A DNA stretch of 64,000 nt, from positions 124,001 through 188,000 of the forward strand of contig NZ_LRML01000007.1 in assembly GCF_001647285.1 (NCBI RefSeq), written 5' to 3'. Every line of letters begins with the position of its first letter. The stretch's first letter is position 1. The translations under genes and the position numbers were made by a program. Below are positions 52,603 to 60,543 of the stretch, one piece after another. The stretch is from Rufibacter roseus (GTDB taxonomy: Bacteria; Bacteroidota; Bacteroidia; Cytophagales; Hymenobacteraceae). The notes beneath the pieces are model-generated. The model was not told the DNA's origin. It did no database searches and was given only the letters and a program-made list of their open reading frames with translations.

Positions 52603-53832
52603 TTAATTACTTGGAGTTTCAATTTTTATATTTTCAATTAAGGTTTTGGTGCCTGTTCCATCTTGCTTTGTAGTTACCTTAATTTCTTGTTGTTCTTTTA
52701 AATTAAATTCTTTTACCTTGGGAGGTATAATACTTAAAGTTTTGCTCCCATTTGAGGGTTGAAAGGTTCCATAGCCGTTTTCTGCAATTTTGACCACTTT
52801 CCCATTTACCCACTCTCCATTATTTAGCGGCAGAGAAGTGGGAATCCAAAAAACTTGATTCTTCTCCTTATCTGGATTGTCTATAAAATAACTTTTAAAC
52901 CATATTAAAATGTCTATTAATTGAAAAGTTAGACTGTAGAGTAGATAAGGTGTATCAACGTACTTTCTGTACTCCGCAATTGAAGCTCTTCCTTCGGGCG
53001 TATTCTCTCCTTCTGTATGTGAAGCTGCTCCTGTGATGGATACTATTGCCCAAGCATTATCAGCTATTATCTTGGGTAAGTGTGCTTTACCGCATTTAAT
53101 ACCTAAATGCTTAGTGTCTTTCCCAGCCAAAAACAAGCAAGATTCTGATAAATTGACTTTACCTCCTTCTAAGCACTTATCATGTAGCAGACCTTGTTTG
53201 TTCGCTTCTCTAAATAATTGTTCTAAAATAATTCTGATTTGGGTGAAGTAAAGCTTATCATCAAAGGGAGTAGCAGGGGTTTGCGTACTTTTCAAAATTT
53301 GCAGAAGAAATTTTTGAGCTTCAGCTCCTAGAGCTTCACAGGCATCAAAAGCTCTTGGAAACATGTGTCGAATCTTAGTATCCTCTACTCCATTAGCTTC
53401 AACCTTAATAAGTTCAAGTAACGCCTCCAAATCATCGCCATTTTTTTTATCGAAGCATCTTTTATTGTATGCTTTGAGTATACCATTTTGCTCCTTAGTG
53501 AAAGAATCTTGACCAGAAAGAATAAACCAAGGCATTAACTTTTGTGACTTAAGTTCATTTAGGCGAGAAACAGCTTTTACCAAACCTTCCACATCTTCCT
53601 CTCCTCTTACTTGATCTTTTTTAGCAAAAAACAAAGCATCTAAAAGCACTCCATCGTATTTGATAAGATCATTTTCAAGTACATTAAAACCTTCTTCAAA
53701 GGATTTATAACCCTCTAAATCAATACAATTATTATCAGCTAAAATAACAAAGTCATCAAACTCTTCAATTTTATCATCAATCCAAAGAATTCTATATCTT
53801 TTATTCATATCTATTATTTCCTTGACTGCCAC
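52603..53832 (-). CDS. Receiver protein of the methyltransferase-kinase operon
   Basis: This 409-residue protein begins with a complete receiver: D19-D20 in 'RILWIDDK', D65 in 'GVLLDALFF', S106 in 'WFILSGQ' and K129/K130 in 'CFDKKNG'. The middle part (about 150-330) is helical. 'QIRIILEQLFREA' and 'IVSITGAASHTEGENTP' recall HEPN/DUF4145-like helices, in which the catalytic Arg seems lost. The C-terminal 70 residues ('VNGKVVKIAENGYGTFQP...') look like a small OB/CSD fold. It overlaps the upstream methyltransferase-kinase gene by 32 bases, indicating tight coupling. It is the natural phospho-acceptor partner of that kinase. Confidence 0.75.
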   Translation of the reverse strand: MAVKEIIDMNKRYRILWIDDKIEEFDDFVILADNNCIDLEGYKSFEEGFNVLENDLIKYDGVLLDALFFAKKDQVRGEEDVEGLVKAVSRLNELKSQKLMPWFILSGQDSFTKEQNGILKAYNKRCFDKKNGDDLEALLELIKVEANGVEDTKIRHMFPRAFDACEALGAEAQKFLLQILKSTQTPATPFDDKLYFTQIRIILEQLFREANKQGLLHDKCLEGGKVNLSESCLFLAGKDTKHLGIKCGKAHLPKIIADNAWAIVSITGAASHTEGENTPEGRASIAEYRKYVDTPYLLYSLTFQLIDILIWFKSYFIDNPDKEKNQVFWIPTSLPLNNGEWVNGKVVKIAENGYGTFQPSNGSKTLSIIPPKVKEFNLKEQQEIKVTTKQDGTGTKTLIENIKIETPSN

Positions 53833-56350
53833 TAATAGGTATATAAATTTCGTAAACTGTTGTGAATGGAAAAGTCAGATACGGATCCGTCATCAAATCT
53901 AATCTACCACCATGCCATTTCACGATCTCATTAATATGGTAACCTCCTATTCCTGAGTTGCCTGTAGAACCTCCCACAGCTCCCTTTCTAGTAAGTTTTT
54001 CTATATTGAAATTATGAGGAAATGCCTTTCCATTGTTTGCAACTTGAATGTATAAATAGGCAGAAGTTTGAGTAAGATAAAGATCTAAACGAAACTCTAG
54101 CACATATTTCTCATTATCCTTGACAAAAGCGTGTTTCTGTGCATTTTCTACAATATTGTTAAAAGCTATCTCCAACAATTCTTCATTTGCTTTTATAAAT
54201 GCACCTTCTTTAAAATCTTCCTCTACATCTGAAGAGACTTCTAATCTTACTTCAAACTTATTTTTATCATTAGCTCTTAGCTCATTGACAAATCTTTGAA
54301 AGAATTGTATCGCGTCAAATTGAGCCAAAGGGTATGTACTTTTATCTAGTTCAAGCTCATTGGTCTTTAAGAGATTCGAGATCAGCTTTAAATTCAAATA
54401 CAGAGAGTTAACAGCATCACCTAATGTTTGATTGCTCTTGCTACTCATCTTTACACTCTGCCATTCATGGTCTAATTTATTCAATACACTCTCTATATTT
54501 CTGACTGAGGCGTTGAGCTTAAGTAAAGGCGTGCCCATGGAATGCTTAATAGAGGCGAGCTCCTCATAAGCTTCCTTTTTAATACCGATACGCTCATCTT
54601 CCAGTGTTTTAAAAGTAGCTCCAATGATTTTGGCTCTTTGTTCCCTCAAAGCAGGAACCTTCACCCTCACTTTGATAAAATCATTGATAGGAATATAAGG
54701 AATAGTGGTACCTGTGCGGTACTTGTTAAGTTGAGCAGTAACATACTCTGTGGAAAGCTCCTGAACCAAAAAGCCTACATCAACTTTCTGCTCGTTTACC
54801 TCAAACGCCACTACGTCAGGTGAAACGTATATTGGTTCCCCTTTGTATTCAAAGAATGTCGGTTTAAGGGTCTTCCATCTAATAGTAATTAAAAGCGCAG
54901 ATTTATCTAACTTAGAGGCATTTTTAGGTAAATCTACTTCTACTAACTCATTAACCTTTATCTCAAAGTCAAGCTTATCGTTGCTAAGATCTCTTATGCG
55001 AATTAACTTTCCTGAAAGGCCATCTCCAATTTTGGAACCTTTTACTGGTTTAAGGAGCTTGCCAAGTTCTACATATTCTCCGTCCAGATCTTCCAGCAGC
55101 TCTACAGTAATATAACGGTTAACATTCAACATGAAATCGTTATTAACAACTTCTTCAATGTAAACCAGCTTTGCCTCCGGAAATGCAGTAGTAGAGGCTT
55201 CTGACAATGAACTGTCAGTATTGGTAATTATTGAAAGCAGTCGATCAGCATCAATCCTTTTATCGTTTTTGGAAACCTCTTTTACAGAAGTTTCTGCATC
55301 TATAAAGAGAATTTTACTTCTGTCTTGCTTTACCTTATTTAGCACAATCACACAAAAAGGCAGATTTGTATTTGACAAGAGACCACCAGGAAATGAAATA
55401 ACGGTTTCTAAAAAATCATTCTCCACTAACACCTGTCGTAATCTTGCATACTCAGGTTGTTTATTAGTTAAGAACCCAGATGGAAGAACAAATATGGCTT
55501 TGCCATTTTCTTTAAGAGCAGCTAAAGAATTATTTATTAGAAAGGTGTCAAAATATGAAGGTTGAATACTTGAATAACCATCACGATGATACTTAAGCAA
55601 ATTAGCCTCATCTTTCCTGATCTTCACATTGAACGGAGCGTTCGCTACAATTAAATCATACCTTTTGGAGCGTCTGTTCCAATTTGCGATAGAATTACCA
55701 ACCACAAAATCAGAATTAGACGCCTTACCTGCACCCAAAAGGCGAATCATTCCGATAGCCCAAGACCTCATGTTGATTTCTTCGCCGGTATAATTAACAG
55801 GTTTATCAAAGTATAAGCCAAAGGAAGCAAGGCCTCCAAATGGGTTATAAACTTCTGCCCCTGCATATGGGCTTGCTAAGGCACAAATAAACCTCGTTAA
55901 CTCCAGGGGCTGTACATACTCTCCCCCATGCTGCCCTTCAGTTTTGGATAATCTGAAAATTAAGTTTTCGACTAAATCTCCAAAATGTATGTCAAGCGAG
56001 TCTCTGTCCATTGAACAAATAAGACGGAGGAGATCATAAAAGTTATGTTCGCTTACATACTGTATAGCTGGATAAAAAGCATCATATATAAGCCTATTCA
56101 GCTCAAACTTTTCTCTATCTCCTCTTGAAATTGAAAGTCTCAAGTCTTCTTTTGCTCTTCCAGGCTCAGTGGTGATGAAAAAGTCCAGTGCACCTTCTTT
56201 TTGGAGAAACAGAAGATATGTTACTAAGTGAAAATCCTGGAAGTGCACTTGCTGCTCTCTTATTATGCTCAATGCATCCCATAACTTATGTTCAAGGGTG
56301 GTAAAAGATTCAGTAGAAGAAAGCATAGAAAAGGAATTGGTTAACATCAT
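53801..56350 (-). CDS. DNA methyltransferase fused to specificity domain and histidine kinase
   Basis: This 849-residue protein has three parts. Residues about 1-410 are an N6-adenine methyltransferase of HsdM type, with motif I 'VYNPFGGLASFGLYF' (about 167-181) and motif IV 'IVANAPF' (NAPF 237-240, in place of NPPF/Y). About 420-585 is a single HsdS-like recognition domain ('LIRIRDLSND...YRTGTTIPYIPINDFIKVRVKVPALREQRAKI'). About 595-849 is a histidine-kinase transmitter: H-box 'IKHSMGTPLLKL' with H603, N-box 'FNNIVENAQKHAF' (about 730-742), G1-like 'VANNGKAF' and G2 'GNSGIGGYHI'. A kinase directly on a DNA-modifying enzyme is very unusual. A WYL operator lies 33 bases upstream. Confidence 0.85.
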   Translation of the reverse strand: MMLTNSFSMLSSTESFTTLEHKLWDALSIIREQQVHFQDFHLVTYLLFLQKEGALDFFITTEPGRAKEDLRLSISRGDREKFELNRLIYDAFYPAIQYVSEHNFYDLLRLICSMDRDSLDIHFGDLVENLIFRLSKTEGQHGGEYVQPLELTRFICALASPYAGAEVYNPFGGLASFGLYFDKPVNYTGEEINMRSWAIGMIRLLGAGKASNSDFVVGNSIANWNRRSKRYDLIVANAPFNVKIRKDEANLLKYHRDGYSSIQPSYFDTFLINNSLAALKENGKAIFVLPSGFLTNKQPEYARLRQVLVENDFLETVISFPGGLLSNTNLPFCVIVLNKVKQDRSKILFIDAETSVKEVSKNDKRIDADRLLSIITNTDSSLSEASTTAFPEAKLVYIEEVVNNDFMLNVNRYITVELLEDLDGEYVELGKLLKPVKGSKIGDGLSGKLIRIRDLSNDKLDFEIKVNELVEVDLPKNASKLDKSALLITIRWKTLKPTFFEYKGEPIYVSPDVVAFEVNEQKVDVGFLVQELSTEYVTAQLNKYRTGTTIPYIPINDFIKVRVKVPALREQRAKIIGATFKTLEDERIGIKKEAYEELASIKHSMGTPLLKLNASVRNIESVLNKLDHEWQSVKMSSKSNQTLGDAVNSLYLNLKLISNLLKTNELELDKSTYPLAQFDAIQFFQRFVNELRANDKNKFEVRLEVSSDVEEDFKEGAFIKANEELLEIAFNNIVENAQKHAFVKDNEKYVLEFRLDLYLTQTSAYLYIQVANNGKAFPHNFNIEKLTRKGAVGGSTGNSGIGGYHINEIVKWHGGRLDLMTDPYLTFPFTTVYEIYIPISGSQGNNRYE

Positions 56351-56382
56351 TTCGTTTTGATGTTACAAACTTGAGGACTAAC

Positions 56383-56401
56383 AGTGAAGTGGAACTGCAC
56401 A
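56383..56401 (-). promoter_or_regulatory. WYL-regulon operator before the methyltransferase-kinase gene
   Basis: AGTGAAGTGGAACTGCACA matches the reference palindrome at 16 of 19 positions, with one half site (ACTGCACA) intact. On the minus strand TTG (56402-56400) leads into it. It ends 33 bases before the start codon, the same position as the helicase copy. Confidence 0.75.
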
Positions 56402-56599
56402 ATTGAAGTAAACTAAAGAAAGTATTAGCTTTTAGCAAGCATTACTTGCTTTTATAAGGCCATACTTACATTCAAACTAAATATCAGCCTCTTAAAATTC
56501 TGGTCTATTCTGTTACCTACTAAATTTGAATAGAACATATTTTCATTAATTACTTTTTGGGAGTAGGTTCAAATGTATTGTGAACTAAAAGCCTAATTT

Positions 56600-56620
56600 G
56601 TGTGCAAAATGTGTGCAAAT
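56600..56620. repeat. Direct repeat GTGTGCAAA(A)T
   Basis: GTGTGCAAAAT and GTGTGCAAAT stand in tandem, 65 bases inside the right island boundary. Short direct repeats near an element end may be integrase arm sites; with no tyrosine integrase in the window, this stays a guess. Confidence 0.4.
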
Positions 56621-56625
56621 AAAAA

Positions 56626-56657
56626 AGCCACTTACAAGTTTTACCTCGTAAGTGGCT
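56626..56657. terminator. Hairpin at the right island end
   Basis: AGCCACTTAC (56626-56635) and GTAAGTGGCT (56648-56657) form a perfect 10-bp stem preceded by an A-tract (six A), which would give a U-tract on the minus strand. It is suited to stop minus-strand transcription from the prophage side before the island, although no gene ends immediately before it. Confidence 0.6.
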
Positions 56658-56665
56658 GATTTTCA

Positions 56666-56725
56666 GGTGGGCCCACTTGGAACCAAGCAAATGCCTAATT
56701 ATCAGCTTAATAGAAATTTATTTTC
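56666..56725. other. Right island boundary: tRNA-tail-like, att-like sequence
   Basis: GGTGGGCCCACTTGGAACC and the following CCTAATTATCA segment align imperfectly with 26573-26639 in the same orientation. It resembles the 3' part of a tRNA read on the minus strand but is not a complete tRNA. Prophage genes start about 165 bases beyond. The remaining bases from 56726 to 56891 hold no gene seen. Confidence 0.4.
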
Positions 56726-56891
56726 AAAAAGGGGGCGTTTTAGGGTGTTTTATTGGCGCTTTCTAACAACAAACCCCGCCGCTTAGGGCAGGGTCAGTTG
56801 ACGTCAAAACCGGGTACCAAACCGGCTCTGTACAAATATACGAAATTCTCTACATAGTAGGGCTAAAACTCAAACAACTTATACCCCACGC

Positions 56892-57386
56892 TCACGCTGG
56901 AATAGCCATACGCCAAAGCATAGGGGCGAACTGCCTTATTGCAAAACCCACGCCTGCAGCTACCACATACCACCAAAGCGACCCGCCCCCTTGTTTGTTG
57001 GAAGCCGTGGCCTCGGCGTCACCGTCTACCTTTGAACCCTGACCGCCCGTGTTTGTTGTTTCGGCTGTACTGGTGGCACTCCTTTTTACTTTGCTGTTAT
57101 CAGCTCCGCCCTGTTCATTAGCCCCTATGGTAGACCCACCCGTGGCCGTTTGGCTGTTCACGTTTATAGTGACGTTCTTTAGTTTCGTTTTGGAGCCGGT
57201 GCCGAATACCCTCTGTATAAGGGTAGGCTTTTGCATAGGCACGTGTGCCATACACGGCCGCACGAGACTGTCTACTGATAGTTCCACCGCCATAATGTGA
57301 ATGGGGTCTAAAGGCTTTGTGGTTTTACAGCCCACAAGCAGCAACGCCACGGCTGCGATTAGGTGAATAGGTCTGATGGTGGGCAT
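56892..57386 (-). CDS. Candidate unimolecular spanin (lysis lipoprotein)
   Basis: This 164-residue protein has a lipoprotein signal at its N-terminus ('LIAAVALLLVGCKTTKP', Cys20 lipobox). Its central part is low-complexity (Ser/Thr/Gly/Asn), and a hydrophobic segment lies at the very C-terminus ('LWWYVVAAGVGFAIRQFAPMLWRM'). An outer-membrane lipid anchor plus a C-terminal inner-membrane helix in one chain is the architecture of u-spanins, which fuse the membranes at the end of phage lysis. It lies 3 bases after the endolysin stop. Alternative: an unrelated small lipoprotein. Confidence 0.55.
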   Translation of the reverse strand: MPTIRPIHLIAAVALLLVGCKTTKPLDPIHIMAVELSVDSLVRPCMAHVPMQKPTLIQRVFGTGSKTKLKNVTINVNSQTATGGSTIGANEQGGADNSKVKRSATSTAETTNTGGQGSKVDGDAEATASNKQGGGSLWWYVVAAGVGFAIRQFAPMLWRMAIPA

Positions 57387-57389
57387 GGC

Positions 57390-57968
57390 TTAGGCTAAAA
57401 CTGCTTCAGGGTATTGCCTTGCATACTTGGCGTAGGCATTACCCAAAGTGATATTATAAGGCTCTCGTTTCAGTCTCTTTGCTAAGGCCTTATAGCCAGC
57501 TCCGTTGTAGTGGTAGGCGAAGGTGTGCCAATCTTTCTCTTTGGCGGCTTTGTAGAGGGCGGGGTTGTTTTTAATAAAGTTAAGCCCCGCTCGCATTTGC
57601 TCCTCCTCACTTTCCTTGCATCTATCCCACATCTCATGAACTGACTTGAAGCCTGCCGCTTTGTAGTTAAAGCCCATTACCTGCATCAACCCGATGCTGG
57701 TACTCAGCATAGCCGCCTCTGCATTGATGGCAAACGCCTTATTGAAGGCTTTCCACTCAGGCTCCTGCGACTCAACGCCATTGGGTACCCATACGCGCGA
57801 GTATCTTTTAAACCAATGTGGCTCAAACTGTATAATGATCTTTCCAGTGGCAGGGTCAAAGCCTCTCTTACCTGCTTCCACTTCCTTAACAGCAAGCAGA
57901 ACGGCTAACTCAATGTCGAATTCCTTCGCCAGTTTCCTACACTGATCTATAGTTAAAATCTTACTCAT
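57390..57968 (-). CDS. Phage endolysin, N-acetylmuramidase family
   Basis: This 192-residue protein matches the DUF3380/N-acetylmuramidase family: 'LLAVKEVEAGKRGFD' with the catalytic Glu, 'IIQFEPHWFKRY', 'STSIGLMQVMGFNYKAAGF' and 'FAYHYNGAGYKALAKRLK'. It cuts peptidoglycan. No signal peptide is seen, so release needs a holin. The genes around it are small membrane proteins and a spanin candidate, forming a lysis cassette. Confidence 0.9.
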   Translation of the reverse strand: MSKILTIDQCRKLAKEFDIELAVLLAVKEVEAGKRGFDPATGKIIIQFEPHWFKRYSRVWVPNGVESQEPEWKAFNKAFAINAEAAMLSTSIGLMQVMGFNYKAAGFKSVHEMWDRCKESEEEQMRAGLNFIKNNPALYKAAKEKDWHTFAYHYNGAGYKALAKRLKREPYNITLGNAYAKYARQYPEAVLA

Positions 57969-57970
57969 GG

Positions 57971-58264
57971 CTATTCGTCTTTATTGGTTTCGGTTAATCC
58001 TGCCTGTATGTTCCTAATCTTACTCCATGCGGTGATGCCAACGCCACCTACCACAATTGGAACCCAAACCCACAGAACCTCCACGTTTGGCTTAGAGACC
58101 GCAAAAGACTGTTCCGGCCAAAGGTGCATCTCTACCACGTCCGCTAGGCTTAGGAACATTATAAAAAAGAAAGCCAACCATGACATTAACCTCTTCATGG
58201 AGTATCTCCCCGTTATCGCGTTCTTGGTGGTGTCGTTCCAGATTTGTTTAATAGTGCCTAACAT
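57971..58264 (-). CDS. Small two-helix membrane protein of the lysis cassette
   Basis: This 97-residue protein has two hydrophobic helices ('LMSWLAFFFIMFLSLADVV' and 'VLWVWVPIVVGGVGITAWS') and a charged C-terminus. Size and position two bases before the endolysin gene make it a holin candidate; no family is recognised with certainty. Confidence 0.6.
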   Translation of the reverse strand: MLGTIKQIWNDTTKNAITGRYSMKRLMSWLAFFFIMFLSLADVVEMHLWPEQSFAVSKPNVEVLWVWVPIVVGGVGITAWSKIRNIQAGLTETNKDE

Positions 58265-58291
58265 TATCTTTTCTTCTTTAAATTATCCACG

Positions 58292-58480
58292 TCACCCTTC
58301 ATGTGTTTCAATTTTGGCTTCTTTGCCGCTGTCAGCAGCTTTCAAAAGGGCAAGGCCTGTGGCCATAAGCCCTATGTTCTCGCCGTGCACGCCGTTCCGG
58401 TACATATCCACGGACGCGATTGTGATAACCACCACACCGCCTATGGTTGTGAATGGGTTTTTGGTGAATAGATTTTTCAT
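58292..58480 (-). CDS. Very small membrane protein of the lysis cassette
   Basis: This 62-residue protein has hydrophobic parts ('FTTIGGVVVITIASVDMY' and 'NIGLMATGLALLKAA') and a charged tail. Its 5' end overlaps the next upstream gene by four bases (58477-58480), so it is coupled. Possibly a holin or antiholin; not recognised. Confidence 0.6.
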   Translation of the reverse strand: MKNLFTKNPFTTIGGVVVITIASVDMYRNGVHGENIGLMATGLALLKAADSGKEAKIETHEG

Positions 58481-59061
58481 AATGTTTCTTCTTTTTTAGG
58501 GGTGTCTATTTCTTTGCCCTGTATGTTGTCTACAATCTGAGTGCCTACCTCTGTGCGTATCTTGTTGGAAATCCATTTCAATAGGAACCGCTTAAGCCCT
58601 CCGTCCTGCAGCTTCAGGTCTGCCATGTGTTTGACAATTGCCCCTACACGGTGCATGAACAGCCAGCCGAATAGGATATGGCTCAGAGGCGCGTAGTAAG
58701 GGTAGAACTGCACAGCATGGTGAATCATGGAAAGCAGCAGCACATCCGAGACTATTATCCCGAAGGTGCGGTGGAACTTCTTCCAACTAAACACCTCCCC
58801 TTTAATCTTCCTTGCCACCAGATAGCCGTACCGAGCATTCAACAGGTCCATAGCTATAATCAGAAGGGCGGCTCCGGGCGGCTCCCAGACCCATTTAGCC
58901 ATGAAGGCGACTCCTCCCGCGATTAAGGCTCCAACAAAATGCGCAAGCAGCGCCAGGTATGGCATCGCTTTAACCCCCAACACAGTCCCGACGTAGTCCT
59001 CGGCATCTGAAAAGCCCCAATTCTGGAACAGTGTCTGGAAAAGTTTAAAGCGTTTTGACAT
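58477..59061 (-). CDS. Phage holin-family membrane protein
   Basis: This 194-residue protein has about four hydrophobic segments ('YLALLAHFVGALIAGGVAFMAKWVW', 'ALLIIAMDLLNARYGYLV', 'TFGIIVSDVLLLSMIHHAV', 'LSHILFGWLFMHRVGAIV') and a hydrophilic C-terminus. The pattern and a 'D-L-x-x-x-R-Y-G' motif fit the phage holin family known in Bacteroidota and Firmicutes (toxin-secretion/phage-lysis holin type). It is followed by the smaller membrane genes and the endolysin. Confidence 0.65.
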   Translation of the reverse strand: MSKRFKLFQTLFQNWGFSDAEDYVGTVLGVKAMPYLALLAHFVGALIAGGVAFMAKWVWEPPGAALLIIAMDLLNARYGYLVARKIKGEVFSWKKFHRTFGIIVSDVLLLSMIHHAVQFYPYYAPLSHILFGWLFMHRVGAIVKHMADLKLQDGGLKRFLLKWISNKIRTEVGTQIVDNIQGKEIDTPKKEETL

Positions 59062-59104
59062 TACTCACTCATTTCATTTAAGCCGCGGCCTGTTATCGTT
59101 TCGT

Positions 59105-59311
59105 TTACACCTCTCTGCTCTGGTATTCCTCCGGCGTGTAGTTCACCCCGCCAAGGCTCTCCACCTCCGCCAGTTGCTCGGGCGTGTGGTGCCCCTCCAA
59201 AAGGGTCTGCCCTGTGAGTTTCCCCTCCTCGTCCGCCAGCATGGTGATAACATCGTAACGATAGGTCAGGCTGGGGTAGGCGGAGTTGGGTATTAGCGAG
59301 TAGTATTTCAT
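59105..59311 (-). CDS. Small phage protein, unknown
   Basis: This 68-residue soluble protein ends acidic ('HHTPEQLAEVESLGGVNYTPEEY'). Not recognised. It is one of a chain of closely spaced minus-strand genes (4 bases after the next upstream gene's stop), which supports that it is translated. Confidence 0.55.
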   Translation of the reverse strand: MKYYSLIPNSAYPSLTYRYDVITMLADEEGKLTGQTLLEGHHTPEQLAEVESLGGVNYTPEEYQSREV

Positions 59312-59315
59312 AGCT

Positions 59316-59522
59316 TTAATTCTGTATTTCTACATGGGAGGCATTCGCACATTCTAATACTTTCCTCCTGGAAACAAGCTTAATTAAAAGCCTGCCCTCT
59401 GGGCTAGGGTATGGCCCCAATGTGACTGCATGGCCGCTGAGGATAGCATCAATCTCTGAGTTTACCATCATTAATTCCTGTTCTGGTGTCAAAATTTCCT
59501 CCAAAAAACATCTTGATTTCAT
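59316..59522 (-). CDS. Small phage protein, unknown
   Basis: This 68-residue soluble protein has 'ILTPEQELMMVNSEIDAILSGHAV'. No family recognised. Spacing of four bases on each side within the prophage operon supports it as a gene. Confidence 0.55.
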   Translation of the reverse strand: MKSRCFLEEILTPEQELMMVNSEIDAILSGHAVTLGPYPSPEGRLLIKLVSRRKVLECANASHVEIQN

Positions 59523-59526
59523 AGCT

Positions 59527-60540
59527 TTAGTAGAATAAGTTAATAACAGCGTTCGCGGTCACCGCGTAGGTGATCTCCAGTTTCTGCCCCTGTGCCATAG
59601 CTATGGCCAAAGAGGACGCTAGGCCTGCCGAGTCAAAGCTCATCGTTCCCGAGTTCAGCGCCGCACCGTCCGCCTCCTTCAGCACCCATGAGGCGGAGGC
59701 CACGGTGGAGACCCTTCTGATGGCTTTGTAGATAGTCAGGTCATTGGGGGCGGTGAAGGTATAGGTCTGCGCGGAGGTGCTGAAACCGCACACCCCATCG
59801 TATGGGCACCATACCGTGTTGGTGGCAAGGTCAACTTCAGTCGCAGTGTAATTTATCAGCGAGCCGTGGTTCTGCCCTGAGCCGAGGTCTGTCAGCTTGA
59901 GGCCGGCATTGTCGTGGAAACCCCATAACCCTGCGTTCAGGCTGGGGTTGTAGCGGTTGTTGCTGATCTGCCCGATCTCATTAGGCAGCAGCTTGCGCGA
60001 AAAGAAGGACGAAGGCCCCAGAAAGCCGCCGAAGGGGTTGCTTCCGTTCTCCGCCGCCCCCAGCGTAAAGCGGGCGGTGTTGTCGCAGTTAGCGTCCGCC
60101 CAAGGCAGCGTGCCGCTTCCCACCGTGCCCCTCGCCCCGTTCGAGTACACCTCGTAGCTCGACATCTGAAGGTTCCCCTCGTTTCCGCCGCCAACGCGCT
60201 GCCCGATGGCCACCGTCCACTGAAGGGGCGAGAAGCTGCCGACTGCCACGTAGGCATTGTTGTCCTTCACGAAACCGAAGCGCAACTGGCTGTTCTGTAC
60301 TGCGAAGTTGTAGCGCGTGGCGTAGCCCGCGGCGCTGGTGCCCTTGCCCGAGAGTAGCCGCGTGCTGGTGTCTGTGGCGATCTTGTAAAAATGCAAAACC
60401 AGCGCCATGTCGCCCACCCCAACGTTATAGCGCGTGTTGAAGGGAATGTCCACTCGGTCATTAGCCTGGTCGAACCACAGGCAGTACCGGGTGGGGATCA
60501 GAATACCGCTTGGCATGGCCTTTATGATGTAACGCCCCAT
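59527..60540 (-). CDS. LamG/concanavalin-like phage tail protein
   Basis: This 337-residue protein has beta-rich sequence with 'CLWFDQANDRVDIPFN' near the start, 'LSGKGTSAAGYATRYNFAVQNSQLRFGFV' and 'GTVGSGTLPWADANCDNTARFTLGAAENGSNPFGGFLGPSSFFSRKLLPNEI', the features of a LamG-type concanavalin fold. It likely forms a carbohydrate-binding part of the tail tip. It follows the next tail gene by 3 bases. Confidence 0.6.
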   Translation of the reverse strand: MGRYIIKAMPSGILIPTRYCLWFDQANDRVDIPFNTRYNVGVGDMALVLHFYKIATDTSTRLLSGKGTSAAGYATRYNFAVQNSQLRFGFVKDNNAYVAVGSFSPLQWTVAIGQRVGGGNEGNLQMSSYEVYSNGARGTVGSGTLPWADANCDNTARFTLGAAENGSNPFGGFLGPSSFFSRKLLPNEIGQISNNRYNPSLNAGLWGFHDNAGLKLTDLGSGQNHGSLINYTATEVDLATNTVWCPYDGVCGFSTSAQTYTFTAPNDLTIYKAIRRVSTVASASWVLKEADGAALNSGTMSFDSAGLASSLAIAMAQGQKLEITYAVTANAVINLFY

Positions 60541-60543
60541 GGT

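Noticed and set aside
53801-56350. Ordinary HsdM of a second type I system
   Set aside because: The protein carries a recognition domain and a histidine-kinase transmitter, and no HsdR is associated with it.
41441-56350. BREX or DISARM system
   Set aside because: A methyltransferase is present, but the BrxC/PglZ or DrmA/B/C proteins are absent; the genes form a type I system and a separate trio.
56666-56725. tRNA gene on the minus strand
   Set aside because: Only the 3'-like part resembles a tRNA; no cloverleaf can be drawn.
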